Source of the DNA: CAZKAP01 sp964552195
GTDB taxonomy: Bacteria; Bacteroidota; Bacteroidia; Flavobacteriales; Flavobacteriaceae
Direction of reading: 5' to 3'
Length of the DNA: 64,000 nt
Assembly: GCA_964552195.1 (NCBI GenBank)
Contig: CAZKFM010000001.1
Coordinates: forward strand, 310,001 to 374,000
The notes under the pieces were generated by a model. It searched no databases and was not told the DNA's origin. It was given only the letters and a program-made list of their open reading frames with translations. Position 1 is the first letter of the stretch; each line of letters starts with the position of its first letter. A program made the position numbers and the translations under genes. This document shows positions 8,373 to 15,374 of the stretch, one piece after another.

Positions 8373-8816
8373 TCAGTTCGTGACTATGAGGGTATTGCCA
8401 CTGGGAATCACATTGTAACGCAGCAGATCGTAGAATACCGAGCCGGTCTGGGGTCGGTTTGACATCTGCCCCGTGAACAGATTATATCGGTAGCCCTCAC
8501 AGTTACACTCGACTTCTATGCCATTGATTCTCATGGTCGAACAATCGTTGGGCACATGGTTGGGGCAACTCGCTTCGTAAGCTTGGTAGAGATCGATCGA
8601 GGTCTGCATGACAAATACCCCGCGCGTACCCACTCCATTGAGCCCTACATAGACGGGATTACCTATGGTGTTGAGCCCGTTATACAGGGGGAGGTTCAGG
8701 TCCAGGTCGATGCGAAAACTGATTTCCTGAAGGAAAGGGTTGCGGTTGGTTCGCTCGGTGGAACAGGCCGAAAGGCCTACTGCGAATAGGAGTATCAGGA
8801 TCAGGAACTTTCTCAT
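8373..8816 (-). CDS. Lipoprotein with a degenerate Rieske-like fold
   Basis: Exported lipoprotein of 147 residues: lipobox GLSAC with Cys18. The C-terminal half follows the layout of a Rieske domain: C84-P-N-H87, later C104-N-C106-E-G-Y-R-Y-N-L-x-T-G, then a V/I-rich closing strand (GNTLIVTN). In true Rieske proteins the second ligand pair is C-x-x-H followed by G; here the histidine position is Glu107, and extra cysteines (C84, C92, C104, C106) are present. It may bind no cluster, an altered cluster, or be disulfide-stabilised. It is divergent from greA with overlapping promoter elements. Confidence 0.65.
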   Translation of the reverse strand: MRKFLILILLFAVGLSACSTERTNRNPFLQEISFRIDLDLNLPLYNGLNTIGNPVYVGLNGVGTRGVFVMQTSIDLYQAYEASCPNHVPNDCSTMRINGIEVECNCEGYRYNLFTGQMSNRPQTGSVFYDLLRYNVIPSGNTLIVTN

Positions 8817-8833
8817 ACTGTGAAGTTAAGTCG

Positions 8834-8841
8834 CAAATTTA
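8834..8841 (-). promoter_or_regulatory. -7 element of the Rieske-like lipoprotein gene
   Basis: The minus strand reads TAAATTTG, a perfect TAnnTTTG. The predicted start near 8828 gives a leader of about 12 bases before the ATG at 8816. It sits only 3 bases from the divergent greA -7 element. Confidence 0.55.
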
Positions 8842-8844
8842 TCC

Positions 8845-8852
8845 TATCTTTG
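8845..8852 (+). promoter_or_regulatory. -7 element of greA
   Basis: TATCTTTG matches TAnnTTTG exactly. The predicted transcription start, about 8858, coincides with the first base of the leader hairpin that follows. Confidence 0.6.
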
Positions 8853-8856
8853 GTGG

Positions 8857-8902
8857 AAATCCTCGCGATAGATCATTATTGATGATACTGCGAGGATTTT
8901 TG
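8857..8902 (+). terminator. Terminator-like leader hairpin (attenuator candidate) of greA
   Basis: AAATCCTCGC at 8857-8866 is perfectly complementary to GCGAGGATTT at 8890-8899, with an inner ATCAT/ATGAT stem, and the outer arm runs into a five-T tract at 8897-8901. It begins at the predicted transcription start and lies 73 bases before the greA ATG. No plus-strand gene ends nearby that would need a terminator. A partially terminating leader would yield a 40-45-base RNA. Confidence 0.65.
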
Positions 8903-8974
8903 TATTATCTAATGCAGAGATCCGCCCCAACAATTCTGCAATCGGGCGGAACCCATTTAAACCGAGGTTGGAGT

Positions 8975-9451
8975 ATGAGTAAAGTGGCTTATTACACACA
9001 GGAAGGATTGAAGAAACTCAGGGAGGAACTCAACCAGCTTAAAGATGTGGAGCGTCCCAGGGCATCTCAGGCTATAGCCGACGCCCGGGATAAAGGTGAC
9101 CTCTCGGAAAATGCCGAATACGATGCAGCCAAGGAGGCTCAGGGCCTGTTGGAGATGAAGATATCCAAGTTGGAGGAACTGCTGGCCAATGCGCGGCTTA
9201 TAGACGAGTCCCAGTTGGATACCTCCAAGGCGCTCGTTCTATCCACAGTCAGGTTAAAGAATACGGCCAATGGACAGGAGATGAAATACACCCTGGTGGC
9301 CGAAAGTGAGGCCGATCTCAAGACCGGGAAGATCTCCGTGACTTCGCCCATAGGAAAAGGGTTACTGGGAAAATCCGTGGGGGACATCGCCGAAATCCAG
9401 GTGCCTAACGGAACGCTCAAGTTCGAGGTTATCGAGATTACCCGAGTATAA
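8975..9451 (+). CDS. greA: Transcription elongation factor GreA
   Basis: Rescues backtracked RNA polymerase by stimulating transcript cleavage. The protein is 158 residues, the normal GreA length, with the start at ATG 8975 (MSKVAYYTQEGLKKLREEL); in-frame upstream codons would lie inside the leader. The N-terminal coiled coil carries the acidic tip GDLSENAEYD (D42, E45 correspond to the catalytic D41/E44 of E. coli). The C-terminal FKBP-like domain ends with GTLKFEVIEI. It is followed after 20 bases by the HIT gene, probably the same operon. The leader carries a terminator-like hairpin. Confidence 0.97.
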   Translation: MSKVAYYTQEGLKKLREELNQLKDVERPRASQAIADARDKGDLSENAEYDAAKEAQGLLEMKISKLEELLANARLIDESQLDTSKALVLSTVRLKNTANGQEMKYTLVAESEADLKTGKISVTSPIGKGLLGKSVGDIAEIQVPNGTLKFEVIEITRV

Positions 9452-9471
9452 ACAACCGTATACCACTCAAG

Positions 9472-9882
9472 ATGTCAAGTATCTTCAGCAAAATTGTACA
9501 AGGCGAGCTGCCCAGTTATAAGATAGTCGAGGACGACCGATTCCTGGCCTTTCTGGATATAAATCCCAATTCGCCGGGACATACACTCTGTATCACCAAG
9601 ACGGAGGTGGACAAAATCTGGGATCTGGATGAGGAAACCTATACAGGCCTCATGCAGTTTTCACGTAAGGTTGCCCTGGTACTCGAATCTCAGATTGCCT
9701 GCGAACGAGTGGGTATGTCGGTTATAGGCCTGGAGGTGCCTCACGTTCATGTCCATCTTATTCCACTGCGCAATATGGACGATGCCAGGTTTACCACCAA
9801 GGCCAAGTTTACTGAGGAGGCTTTCGAAGATCTGGCCTCACGCCTTCAGCATGCCTACAAACAGCGCTACGGAACAGCCTAG
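9472..9882 (+). CDS. HIT family nucleotide hydrolase
   Basis: Histidine-triad protein of 136 residues, acting on purine nucleoside phosphoramidates or dinucleoside polyphosphates. The triad HVHVHLIPL is at residues 91-99 (H91, H93, H95), and the N-terminus IFSKIVQGELPSYKIVEDD is the standard HIT start. Second gene of the greA unit. Its TAG stop interlocks with the stop of the convergent histidine kinase gene (4-base overlap). Confidence 0.94.
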   Translation: MSSIFSKIVQGELPSYKIVEDDRFLAFLDINPNSPGHTLCITKTEVDKIWDLDEETYTGLMQFSRKVALVLESQIACERVGMSVIGLEVPHVHVHLIPLRNMDDARFTTKAKFTEEAFEDLASRLQHAYKQRYGTA

Positions 9883-11039
9883 GTTTCAGGCACCTTTTCA
9901 AAGGGCAGTGATATCTGCATGGTCGTGCCGGACTCTCCGGTTTGCAGTACCCGTATCCTGCCGCCATGATATTCCTCAACTATTCTCCGAACCAGGGAGA
10001 GTCCGAGTCCCCAGCCCCTTTCCTTGGTGGTGACTCCGGGATGGAAGATGCGTTTGACTATATCCTTTGGAATTCCGGAACCCGTGTCCCTAACGGTTAT
10101 ATGCGCCAGGGTGCCATTGACCTTGATATCCAGAAAGATGTCTCCCTTGCCTTTCATGGCATCGATACCATTTTTTACCAGGTTTTCGATACTCCAGCTA
10201 TACAGGGAAGGATTGAGCGGGAGCATCAGATCCATAGGTTGGGCCTGCCAGTGAAACCTGACGAGCTTGGAGTGACGTTTTTCCAGATATGTCCAGGTTC
10301 TACGGGTCTCTTCAACGAGGTCACAGGTATGGAGCTTGGGAACGGAACCAATCTTGGAGAAGCGATCGGTTATGACCTGAAGGCGTTCGATGTCCTTATT
10401 GATTTCTGCCGGAATCTCCGGGGATATGTCTTCGTTTTTCAGGAGTTCCGACCAGCCCACCAGAGAAGTCAGCGGGGTTCCGATCTGATGTGCCGTCTCC
10501 TTGGCCATGCCTGTCCAGAGCCGGTTCTGCTCCGACATCTTGTTGGTCATGAAGAAGAAATACAGGACGGCACCGAAGAGGAAAACGATCAGTAACAGGG
10601 CAATGGGGTAATACCGGAGTTGAGTAAGAACATCGGAGTTTCCGTAGTAGAGGGTAGCCAGGTATTCTCCTTTATAACTGAGTTCGAGGGGTTTATTCTG
10701 GTCGGCGTAGGTCTTCATTTTCCTGATCAGTCGAAGGGAATCCCCGGCGATCTTATCGGGCAGGTTGTGGGAGCGGATACTTCCGTCTTTATTCTGAAGG
10801 ATCATGGGGGTGGAGCTATTTTTTCGCAACACCTGTATGGGAAGGTCCCCCAGGTCCTGTTCCAGGGTTGATTGCATGAGCTCGGACTGTGCGGTGGCCC
10901 AGATTTCCATTTTCAACCGCTCCTCTTCCTTGAACTTCACGAAGAATTCGTTAGTGTTCCAAAGGATGAATACGACGATGGCAAAGGCAAAAAGGAGTAG
11001 CCAAAGCGTAGTGTTTCGATTGAGGAACCTCCACTTCAT
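9879..11039 (-). CDS. Membrane sensor histidine kinase
   Basis: Orphan sensor kinase of 386 residues. Transmembrane segments at about residues 10-27 and 143-164 bracket a periplasmic domain of about 115 residues without an obvious known fold. The phosphorylated histidine is H184 in AKETAHQIGTPLTSL; the ATPase domain shows KNGIDAMKGKGD (N box), DTGSGIPKDI (G1) and GWGLGLSLVRRI (G2). There is no HAMP domain. No response regulator is adjacent, so the partner is elsewhere. Signal unknown. Confidence 0.92.
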   Translation of the reverse strand: MKWRFLNRNTTLWLLLFAFAIVVFILWNTNEFFVKFKEEERLKMEIWATAQSELMQSTLEQDLGDLPIQVLRKNSSTPMILQNKDGSIRSHNLPDKIAGDSLRLIRKMKTYADQNKPLELSYKGEYLATLYYGNSDVLTQLRYYPIALLLIVFLFGAVLYFFFMTNKMSEQNRLWTGMAKETAHQIGTPLTSLVGWSELLKNEDISPEIPAEINKDIERLQVITDRFSKIGSVPKLHTCDLVEETRRTWTYLEKRHSKLVRFHWQAQPMDLMLPLNPSLYSWSIENLVKNGIDAMKGKGDIFLDIKVNGTLAHITVRDTGSGIPKDIVKRIFHPGVTTKERGWGLGLSLVRRIVEEYHGGRIRVLQTGESGTTMQISLPFEKVPET

Positions 11040-11154
11040 CCTAACGATAAATTAAGGATATGGCCATGGTTGTTAAAGATACCTAAAAAGCCATTTTTCC
11101 AGAAATTACTTAGGTTGATGTTGTTAATTTGCATTTAAGAATGAAAGTGATAAG

Positions 11155-11535
11155 ATGGAAATTCAAGGCGTAGTCAAGCTGATAGAAGAGACAAAGACCT
11201 ATGGAAGCAATGGCTTCCGTAAGCGGGAAATGGTGCTGACCACGGAGGAGACCTATCCCCAGCACATCCTAATCGAGTTCGTTCAGGACCGCACCGATTT
11301 ACTGGACCCTTTACGCCCGGGAGACAAGGTGAATGTCAGTATCAATCTCAGGGGGAGGGAATGGACCAGTCCCCAGGGAGAAGTCAAGTACTTCAATTCG
11401 ATACAGGGATGGCGGATCGAGAAGGTGCAGAACGATGTTCCCGGACCTGAGGCTGCTCCACCTGCCCCGCCCATGAATACTTACGAATCCACCGATAACG
11501 GAAACGACGAAGACTACGACGATTTACCTTTTTAA
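11155..11535 (+). CDS. DUF3127 protein with SSB-like acidic C-terminal tip
   Basis: Protein of 126 residues of the Bacteroidota family DUF3127, predicted OB-fold-like (MEIQGVVKLIEETKTYGSNG, later GDKVNVSINLRGREW and YFNSIQGWRIEKV). After a proline-rich linker the protein ends NDEDYDDLPF, closely resembling the DDDIPF tip of bacterial SSB that docks repair and replication proteins. This suggests a single-stranded nucleic-acid-binding protein that competes for, or shares, SSB partners. No genes for DNA repair are adjacent; aat follows after 56 bases. The divergent gene is a histidine kinase. Confidence 0.85.
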   Translation: MEIQGVVKLIEETKTYGSNGFRKREMVLTTEETYPQHILIEFVQDRTDLLDPLRPGDKVNVSINLRGREWTSPQGEVKYFNSIQGWRIEKVQNDVPGPEAAPPAPPMNTYESTDNGNDEDYDDLPF

Positions 11536-11591
11536 CCCCCGCAGCCTTTAGCCGACGGCAGGTTGTGGGAAATCATAAGACGATCAAACCC

Positions 11592-12272
11592 ATGCGTGCA
11601 AAAGGTGAGAACATACGGATTCCATTCCTGGACGCTTTCACGGACTTTCCACCCGTCCATCAGGCCAACGAAATGGGCCTGCTTGCCATGGGAGGAGACC
11701 TGTCTCCCAAACGATTAATGGAGGCCTATCACAAGGGAATTTTTCCCTGGTTCAACCAGGACGAACTAATCTTATGGTGGAGCCCTGACCCTCGTATGGT
11801 TTTGTTTCCTGACCGGATCAAGGTCTCCAAGAGTATGCGCAGGGTGATCCGTTCCGGACGATTCAGGCTTACTGAAAATAGCTGCTTCGATCAGGTGATC
11901 GAACGTTGTTCGGGGATTCCGCGGCATGGACAGGATGGCACCTGGATTACTGACAAAATGAAGGAGGCCTTTATTCGGCTGCATGAATTAGGCAAAGCCC
12001 ATTCCTATGAAGTATGGGAAGGGGATGAACTGGTGGGAGGGTTGTATGGAGTCGATTTGGGACGTGTTTTCTGTGGAGAGAGCATGTTTTCCGAAGTGTC
12101 CAATGCCTCCAAGTTTGCCCTGATACAGTTGGCCAGGAAACTCAGTGATAAAGGGTATATGCTGATCGACTGCCAAAGTTATACGTCCCATCTGGAGGGC
12201 ATGGGTGGCGAATTGATCCCGAGGGCGGAATTCATCGATTTCCTCAGTCGCAATCAGGATCCTGAGAAATAG
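11592..12272 (+). CDS. aat: Leucyl/phenylalanyl-tRNA--protein transferase
   Basis: Adds Leu or Phe from aminoacyl-tRNA to proteins with N-terminal Arg or Lys, making them N-degron substrates for ClpS/ClpAP. Length is 226 residues from the ATG at 11592; an upstream in-frame GTG at 11565 is possible. Family motifs are FPPVHQANEMGLLAMGGDL, YHKGIFPWF, WWSPDPRMVL and SYEVWEGDELVGGLYGVDLG, all typical of Aat. The 3' end overlaps the convergent permease gene by 19 bases. Confidence 0.96.
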   Translation: MRAKGENIRIPFLDAFTDFPPVHQANEMGLLAMGGDLSPKRLMEAYHKGIFPWFNQDELILWWSPDPRMVLFPDRIKVSKSMRRVIRSGRFRLTENSCFDQVIERCSGIPRHGQDGTWITDKMKEAFIRLHELGKAHSYEVWEGDELVGGLYGVDLGRVFCGESMFSEVSNASKFALIQLARKLSDKGYMLIDCQSYTSHLEGMGGELIPRAEFIDFLSRNQDPEK

Positions 12273-13225
12273 GTAGCGATCTGCATATACAGGGGCATCC
12301 CCAGGGTAATATTGAATGGAAAGGTCACGGCCAGCGCCATGGGCACATACAGGCTGGGATTTGCTTTGGGAGCCGCGAGCTTCATGGCCGCGGGTACAGC
12401 GATGTACGAAGCACTCGCGGCGAGGATGGCGAACAAGAAGCGGTTTCCCAGATCGTCGGTCACCCATTGGCTGACATAGGCAGTCAGACAGCCATTAATC
12501 AGTGGCAGTATAATGGCGAAGAACAATGCGAATTTGCCCTTCTTCACGAAATCAGCTAATCGACGTCCGCTATTGATGCCCATATCCAAAAGAAAAACGG
12601 CCAGAAATCCTTTGAATATATCGGTGGTAAACGGCTTGATCCCTTCGGCCTGCTGATCACTGGCTACGAAACCAATGATCAGACTCCCGATGATCAGGAA
12701 TACACTCCCATTGGTCAGTGAGTGGTGGAGAATTTTGCCCATCGGCTGTTTCTCTTCCTGGTCTTTCCTGTACAGGGACATCAGTAATACCCCCACCATG
12801 ATGGCCGGAGCCTCCATCAGGGCCATAACGGCTACCATATGACCCCCGTAGTGAATCTGCTTGAGTTCCAGAAAGGAAATCGCCGTTACGAAGGTTACTG
12901 CGCTCACCGAACCGTAGGCCGCGGCTATACTCCCGGCATTGGGTATGCTGAAGCGCGTCTTCAGAACGAAAAAGGCGGCTATGGGTACTACTGACGCCAG
13001 GAACAAACCGAAGAAAAGCGAACCTATGATTTCACCGTCCAGGGTGCTGTGAGCCAGTTCTACCCCTCCTTTAAAGCCAATGGAGAAGAGCAGGTACAGG
13101 GAAATGAAGCGCGAGGAATTCGATGGGATTTCCAGATCGCTCTTTAGCCGGACCGCCAGAATTCCCAGGAAGAAAAAGAGCAGGGCGGGATTAGTGAGGT
13201 TCTCCCACAACAGCGAAAAGTCCAT
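12254..13225 (-). CDS. SbtA-type sodium-dependent bicarbonate permease
   Basis: Inner-membrane transporter of 323 residues with about ten hydrophobic segments, matching the SbtA/DUF897 family, which in cyanobacteria performs high-affinity Na+-dependent bicarbonate uptake. Family features include NPALLFFFLGILAVRLKSDL at the N-terminus, GFKGGVEL, AAAYGSVSAVTFVTA and FLLDMGINSGRRL. In a heterotroph it probably supplies bicarbonate for anaplerosis or carboxylases. It lies 10 bases after a small gene on the same strand and is divergent from a LysR regulator. No PII-like SbtB gene is present nearby. Confidence 0.88.
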   Translation of the reverse strand: MDFSLLWENLTNPALLFFFLGILAVRLKSDLEIPSNSSRFISLYLLFSIGFKGGVELAHSTLDGEIIGSLFFGLFLASVVPIAAFFVLKTRFSIPNAGSIAAAYGSVSAVTFVTAISFLELKQIHYGGHMVAVMALMEAPAIMVGVLLMSLYRKDQEEKQPMGKILHHSLTNGSVFLIIGSLIIGFVASDQQAEGIKPFTTDIFKGFLAVFLLDMGINSGRRLADFVKKGKFALFFAIILPLINGCLTAYVSQWVTDDLGNRFLFAILAASASYIAVPAAMKLAAPKANPSLYVPMALAVTFPFNITLGMPLYMQIATYFSGS

Positions 13226-13235
13226 ACCAGTCCGG

Positions 13236-13523
13236 CTATTCTTCTTCTATGCGCTGAATCTCCAGATTGCCGACAATCCGGTATTTAATGCCCTGTGCCT
13301 TATGCGTCATCAGGAACTCACGAGCCAGTTCCTTATCACGCATCAGTTCGGATATCCGCCCATCGGGAAATTCAGTATTGGCATGGACATTTCCCTCGTA
13401 CCAGGAAAGGCGTTGCAATTTGTGAAAGTTGATCTTCTGATCGAACAGGGCCTGTACTATGTCCATGGCTTCCGATGCGGTGAACTGGCCCTTAACCAGT
13501 TCGTAATGTGCTTTTTCAGACAT
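13236..13523 (-). CDS. Small protein encoded upstream of the SbtA-type permease
   Basis: Protein of 95 residues that I do not recognise as a named family. The start is ATG 13523 (MSEKAHYELVKGQFTASEAM); a longer frame to 13583 is less likely. It has no signal peptide or membrane segment and is charged and mixed alpha/beta in appearance, with FDQKINFHKLQRLSWYEG and RDKELAREFLMTHK. It precedes the permease by 10 bases, so the two are almost certainly cotranscribed. It is not visibly PII-like (no T-loop pattern), but its position equals that of SbtB in cyanobacteria. Confidence 0.72.
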   Translation of the reverse strand: MSEKAHYELVKGQFTASEAMDIVQALFDQKINFHKLQRLSWYEGNVHANTEFPDGRISELMRDKELAREFLMTHKAQGIKYRIVGNLEIQRIEEE

Positions 13524-13625
13524 TTTTTTGGGTGTTATATTCTCCGGTCTGGTGTTGCGCTCTTCCGCAGCGGACGAGTGCATTCAAACCGGATGCAAAA
13601 GTGAAATTAATTATTTATTTAGAAT

Positions 13626-13635
13626 AATATATATT
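13626..13635. promoter_or_regulatory. AT palindrome in the LysR/permease divergent region
   Basis: AATATATATT is a perfect 10-base palindrome inside a very AT-rich stretch (13603-13660), 27 bases before the LysR ATG and about 100 bases before the small gene. LysR regulators usually bind AT-rich T-N11-A palindromes between divergent genes, so this is a candidate operator, though AT-rich palindromes arise easily by chance. Confidence 0.3.
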
Positions 13636-13661
13636 TATGATAATAGACATTAGAAGTATTT

Positions 13662-14624
13662 ATGAATTATACGCTCCACCAGCTCCGTTTATTCTACAAG
13701 GTTTATCAAAATCAGAGTATTACAAAAACCGCGGAGGAGATGCTGTTGTCCCAGCCGGCTGTCTCCATTCAGCTCAAGAAATTCCAGGACCAGTTTCCCA
13801 TGCCTCTGACCGAGATTGTGGGCAGGAGGCTGTACCTGACCGATTTTGGAAAGAAAATCGCAGACATGGCTCGGGTTATAATTGAAGAGGTGGAGCTGCT
13901 CGACCAACATACACAGGCCCTGGACGATAAACTGGTGGGTACACTTAAACTCACGGTGGTCTCCACGGCCAAGTACGTGATACCTTACTACCTCAGTGGT
14001 TTTTACAAGGCGAATCCAGGTGTGGACATTCAGATGGATGTGACCAATAAGAGCACGGTTCTGAGCAATATGGAGGTCAATGCGGCTGACCTTGCGCTGG
14101 TATCCTTACTCCCTGGTGGATATAAGGTTCATAACTTGGAACTCCTGCCCAATGTCCTTTGCCTGATAGGTAAAAAGGGCCTGTACGAACCCGATCATTT
14201 CATCAGAGAAGGTACCCTGGAGCAATCGCCCCTAATTTTTCGGGAGCAGGGATCGGCAACCCGTCTGGCCATGGAAACCTTCCTTTCCGAGCGTCAGATC
14301 CGACTCCGCAAGAAAATGGAACTGACCTCCAACGAAGCGGTCAAGCAGTCCGTGTTGGCGGGCCTTGGATTATCGGTCATGCCCCTGATTGGACTCCGTA
14401 ATGAACTTCAGAACGGAGAGCTGCAGGTTTACCCGACACCGGGACTGCCGATCACCACGCACTGGAATCTGATTTGGATGTCCGGGAAGAAATTTTCTCC
14501 GGTATTACGCGCATTTATCGACTATGTCCGCTCTAATACGGATGACATAGTTAGGGAACACTTCTCTTGGTCGGAGGAATATATCAGCCATTCTTCAATT
14601 GAAAGTATAACTTTTGGTAAATAA
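13662..14624 (+). CDS. LysR-family transcriptional regulator
   Basis: DNA-binding regulator of 320 residues. The winged helix-turn-helix is at residues 1-62 (LHQLRLFYKVYQNQSITKTA, LLSQPAVSIQLKKF) and is followed by a periplasmic-binding-like effector domain (GTLKLTVVSTAKYVIPYYL, then NEAVKQSVLAGLGLSVMPL). It resembles the CbbR/CcmR branch that controls carbon-fixation and bicarbonate-uptake genes. Divergent placement next to the SbtA-type operon makes that operon the likely target. The effector is unknown. Confidence 0.92.
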   Translation: MNYTLHQLRLFYKVYQNQSITKTAEEMLLSQPAVSIQLKKFQDQFPMPLTEIVGRRLYLTDFGKKIADMARVIIEEVELLDQHTQALDDKLVGTLKLTVVSTAKYVIPYYLSGFYKANPGVDIQMDVTNKSTVLSNMEVNAADLALVSLLPGGYKVHNLELLPNVLCLIGKKGLYEPDHFIREGTLEQSPLIFREQGSATRLAMETFLSERQIRLRKKMELTSNEAVKQSVLAGLGLSVMPLIGLRNELQNGELQVYPTPGLPITTHWNLIWMSGKKFSPVLRAFIDYVRSNTDDIVREHFSWSEEYISHSSIESITFGK

Positions 14625-14684
14625 AAGTTAAACATTTAGAAAATGATAGTATTACTATTATTTTCGCGTCCGTTTCTATAAGTC

Positions 14685-15374
14685 ATGGACAGACTAATAC
14701 CCAGTATCCGCATTGAAATCGACTCGCGTCTGTACGTCAAGGATCCGGAGTCTTCTGATTTGGGCCGGCGTATGGTCTCCCGCGGCATTGAACTCATAGA
14801 TGAACTGGGCTTCGAGCAGTTCAACTTCCGGAAACTAGGCTTGAGTATAGGCTCCAATGAAAGCTCCGTGTATCGCTACTTCGAGAATAAACACAAGTTT
14901 CTCCTGTATTTAATATCCTGGTATTGGGCCTGGACCGAGTATAAACTCGTATTTTCCATACAGAATCTGAGCGATCCTATGCGGAGGATCGATGTTGCGA
15001 TTCGTATACTCACCGAGGAGATCGAGGGGGACGAGGCCTTCGGTCACATAGACGAGGCCCTGCTAAAGAAGATAGTAGTTAACGAGTATTCAAAGTCGTA
15101 CGTAAGCAAAGAAGTGGATCGGGAAAACAAGGAAGGGTATTTCGCTATCTACAAGAGGCTCACCGGGCGTATAAAGGATATGTTGATAGAGGCAGCGCCT
15201 GAGTACCCCTATCCCTCCAGTCTGGCCAGTACCCTGGTGGAAAACTCCCTGCATCAATATTTTCTGATCGAGCATTTTCCTCAGTTAACCGATTGTGCAC
15301 CGGGTGCCGGGCCAGGGAATTTCCTGACGGATATGACACAACAAATCATCCAAAACTACTCGAATGGCCGTTGA
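14685..15374 (+). CDS. TetR/AcrR-family regulator of the exporter operon
   Basis: One-component regulator of 229 residues. The N-terminal helix-turn-helix is at about residues 27-72 (GIELIDELGFEQFNFRKLG, then SNESSVYRYFENKHKFLLYL), the classic TetR arrangement. The C-terminal ligand domain shows no recognisable subfamily. Its 3' end overlaps the ABC gene by 11 bases, so it is the first gene of a TetR-ABC-HlyD-TolC operon and probably autoregulates it. Confidence 0.9.
   Translation: MDRLIPSIRIEIDSRLYVKDPESSDLGRRMVSRGIELIDELGFEQFNFRKLGLSIGSNESSVYRYFENKHKFLLYLISWYWAWTEYKLVFSIQNLSDPMRRIDVAIRILTEEIEGDEAFGHIDEALLKKIVVNEYSKSYVSKEVDRENKEGYFAIYKRLTGRIKDMLIEAAPEYPYPSSLASTLVENSLHQYFLIEHFPQLTDCAPGAGPGNFLTDMTQQIIQNYSNGR

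Noticed and set aside
13080..13604. 174-residue plus-strand frame across the sbtA region
   Set aside because: Opposite strand of two conserved genes and no recognisable protein.
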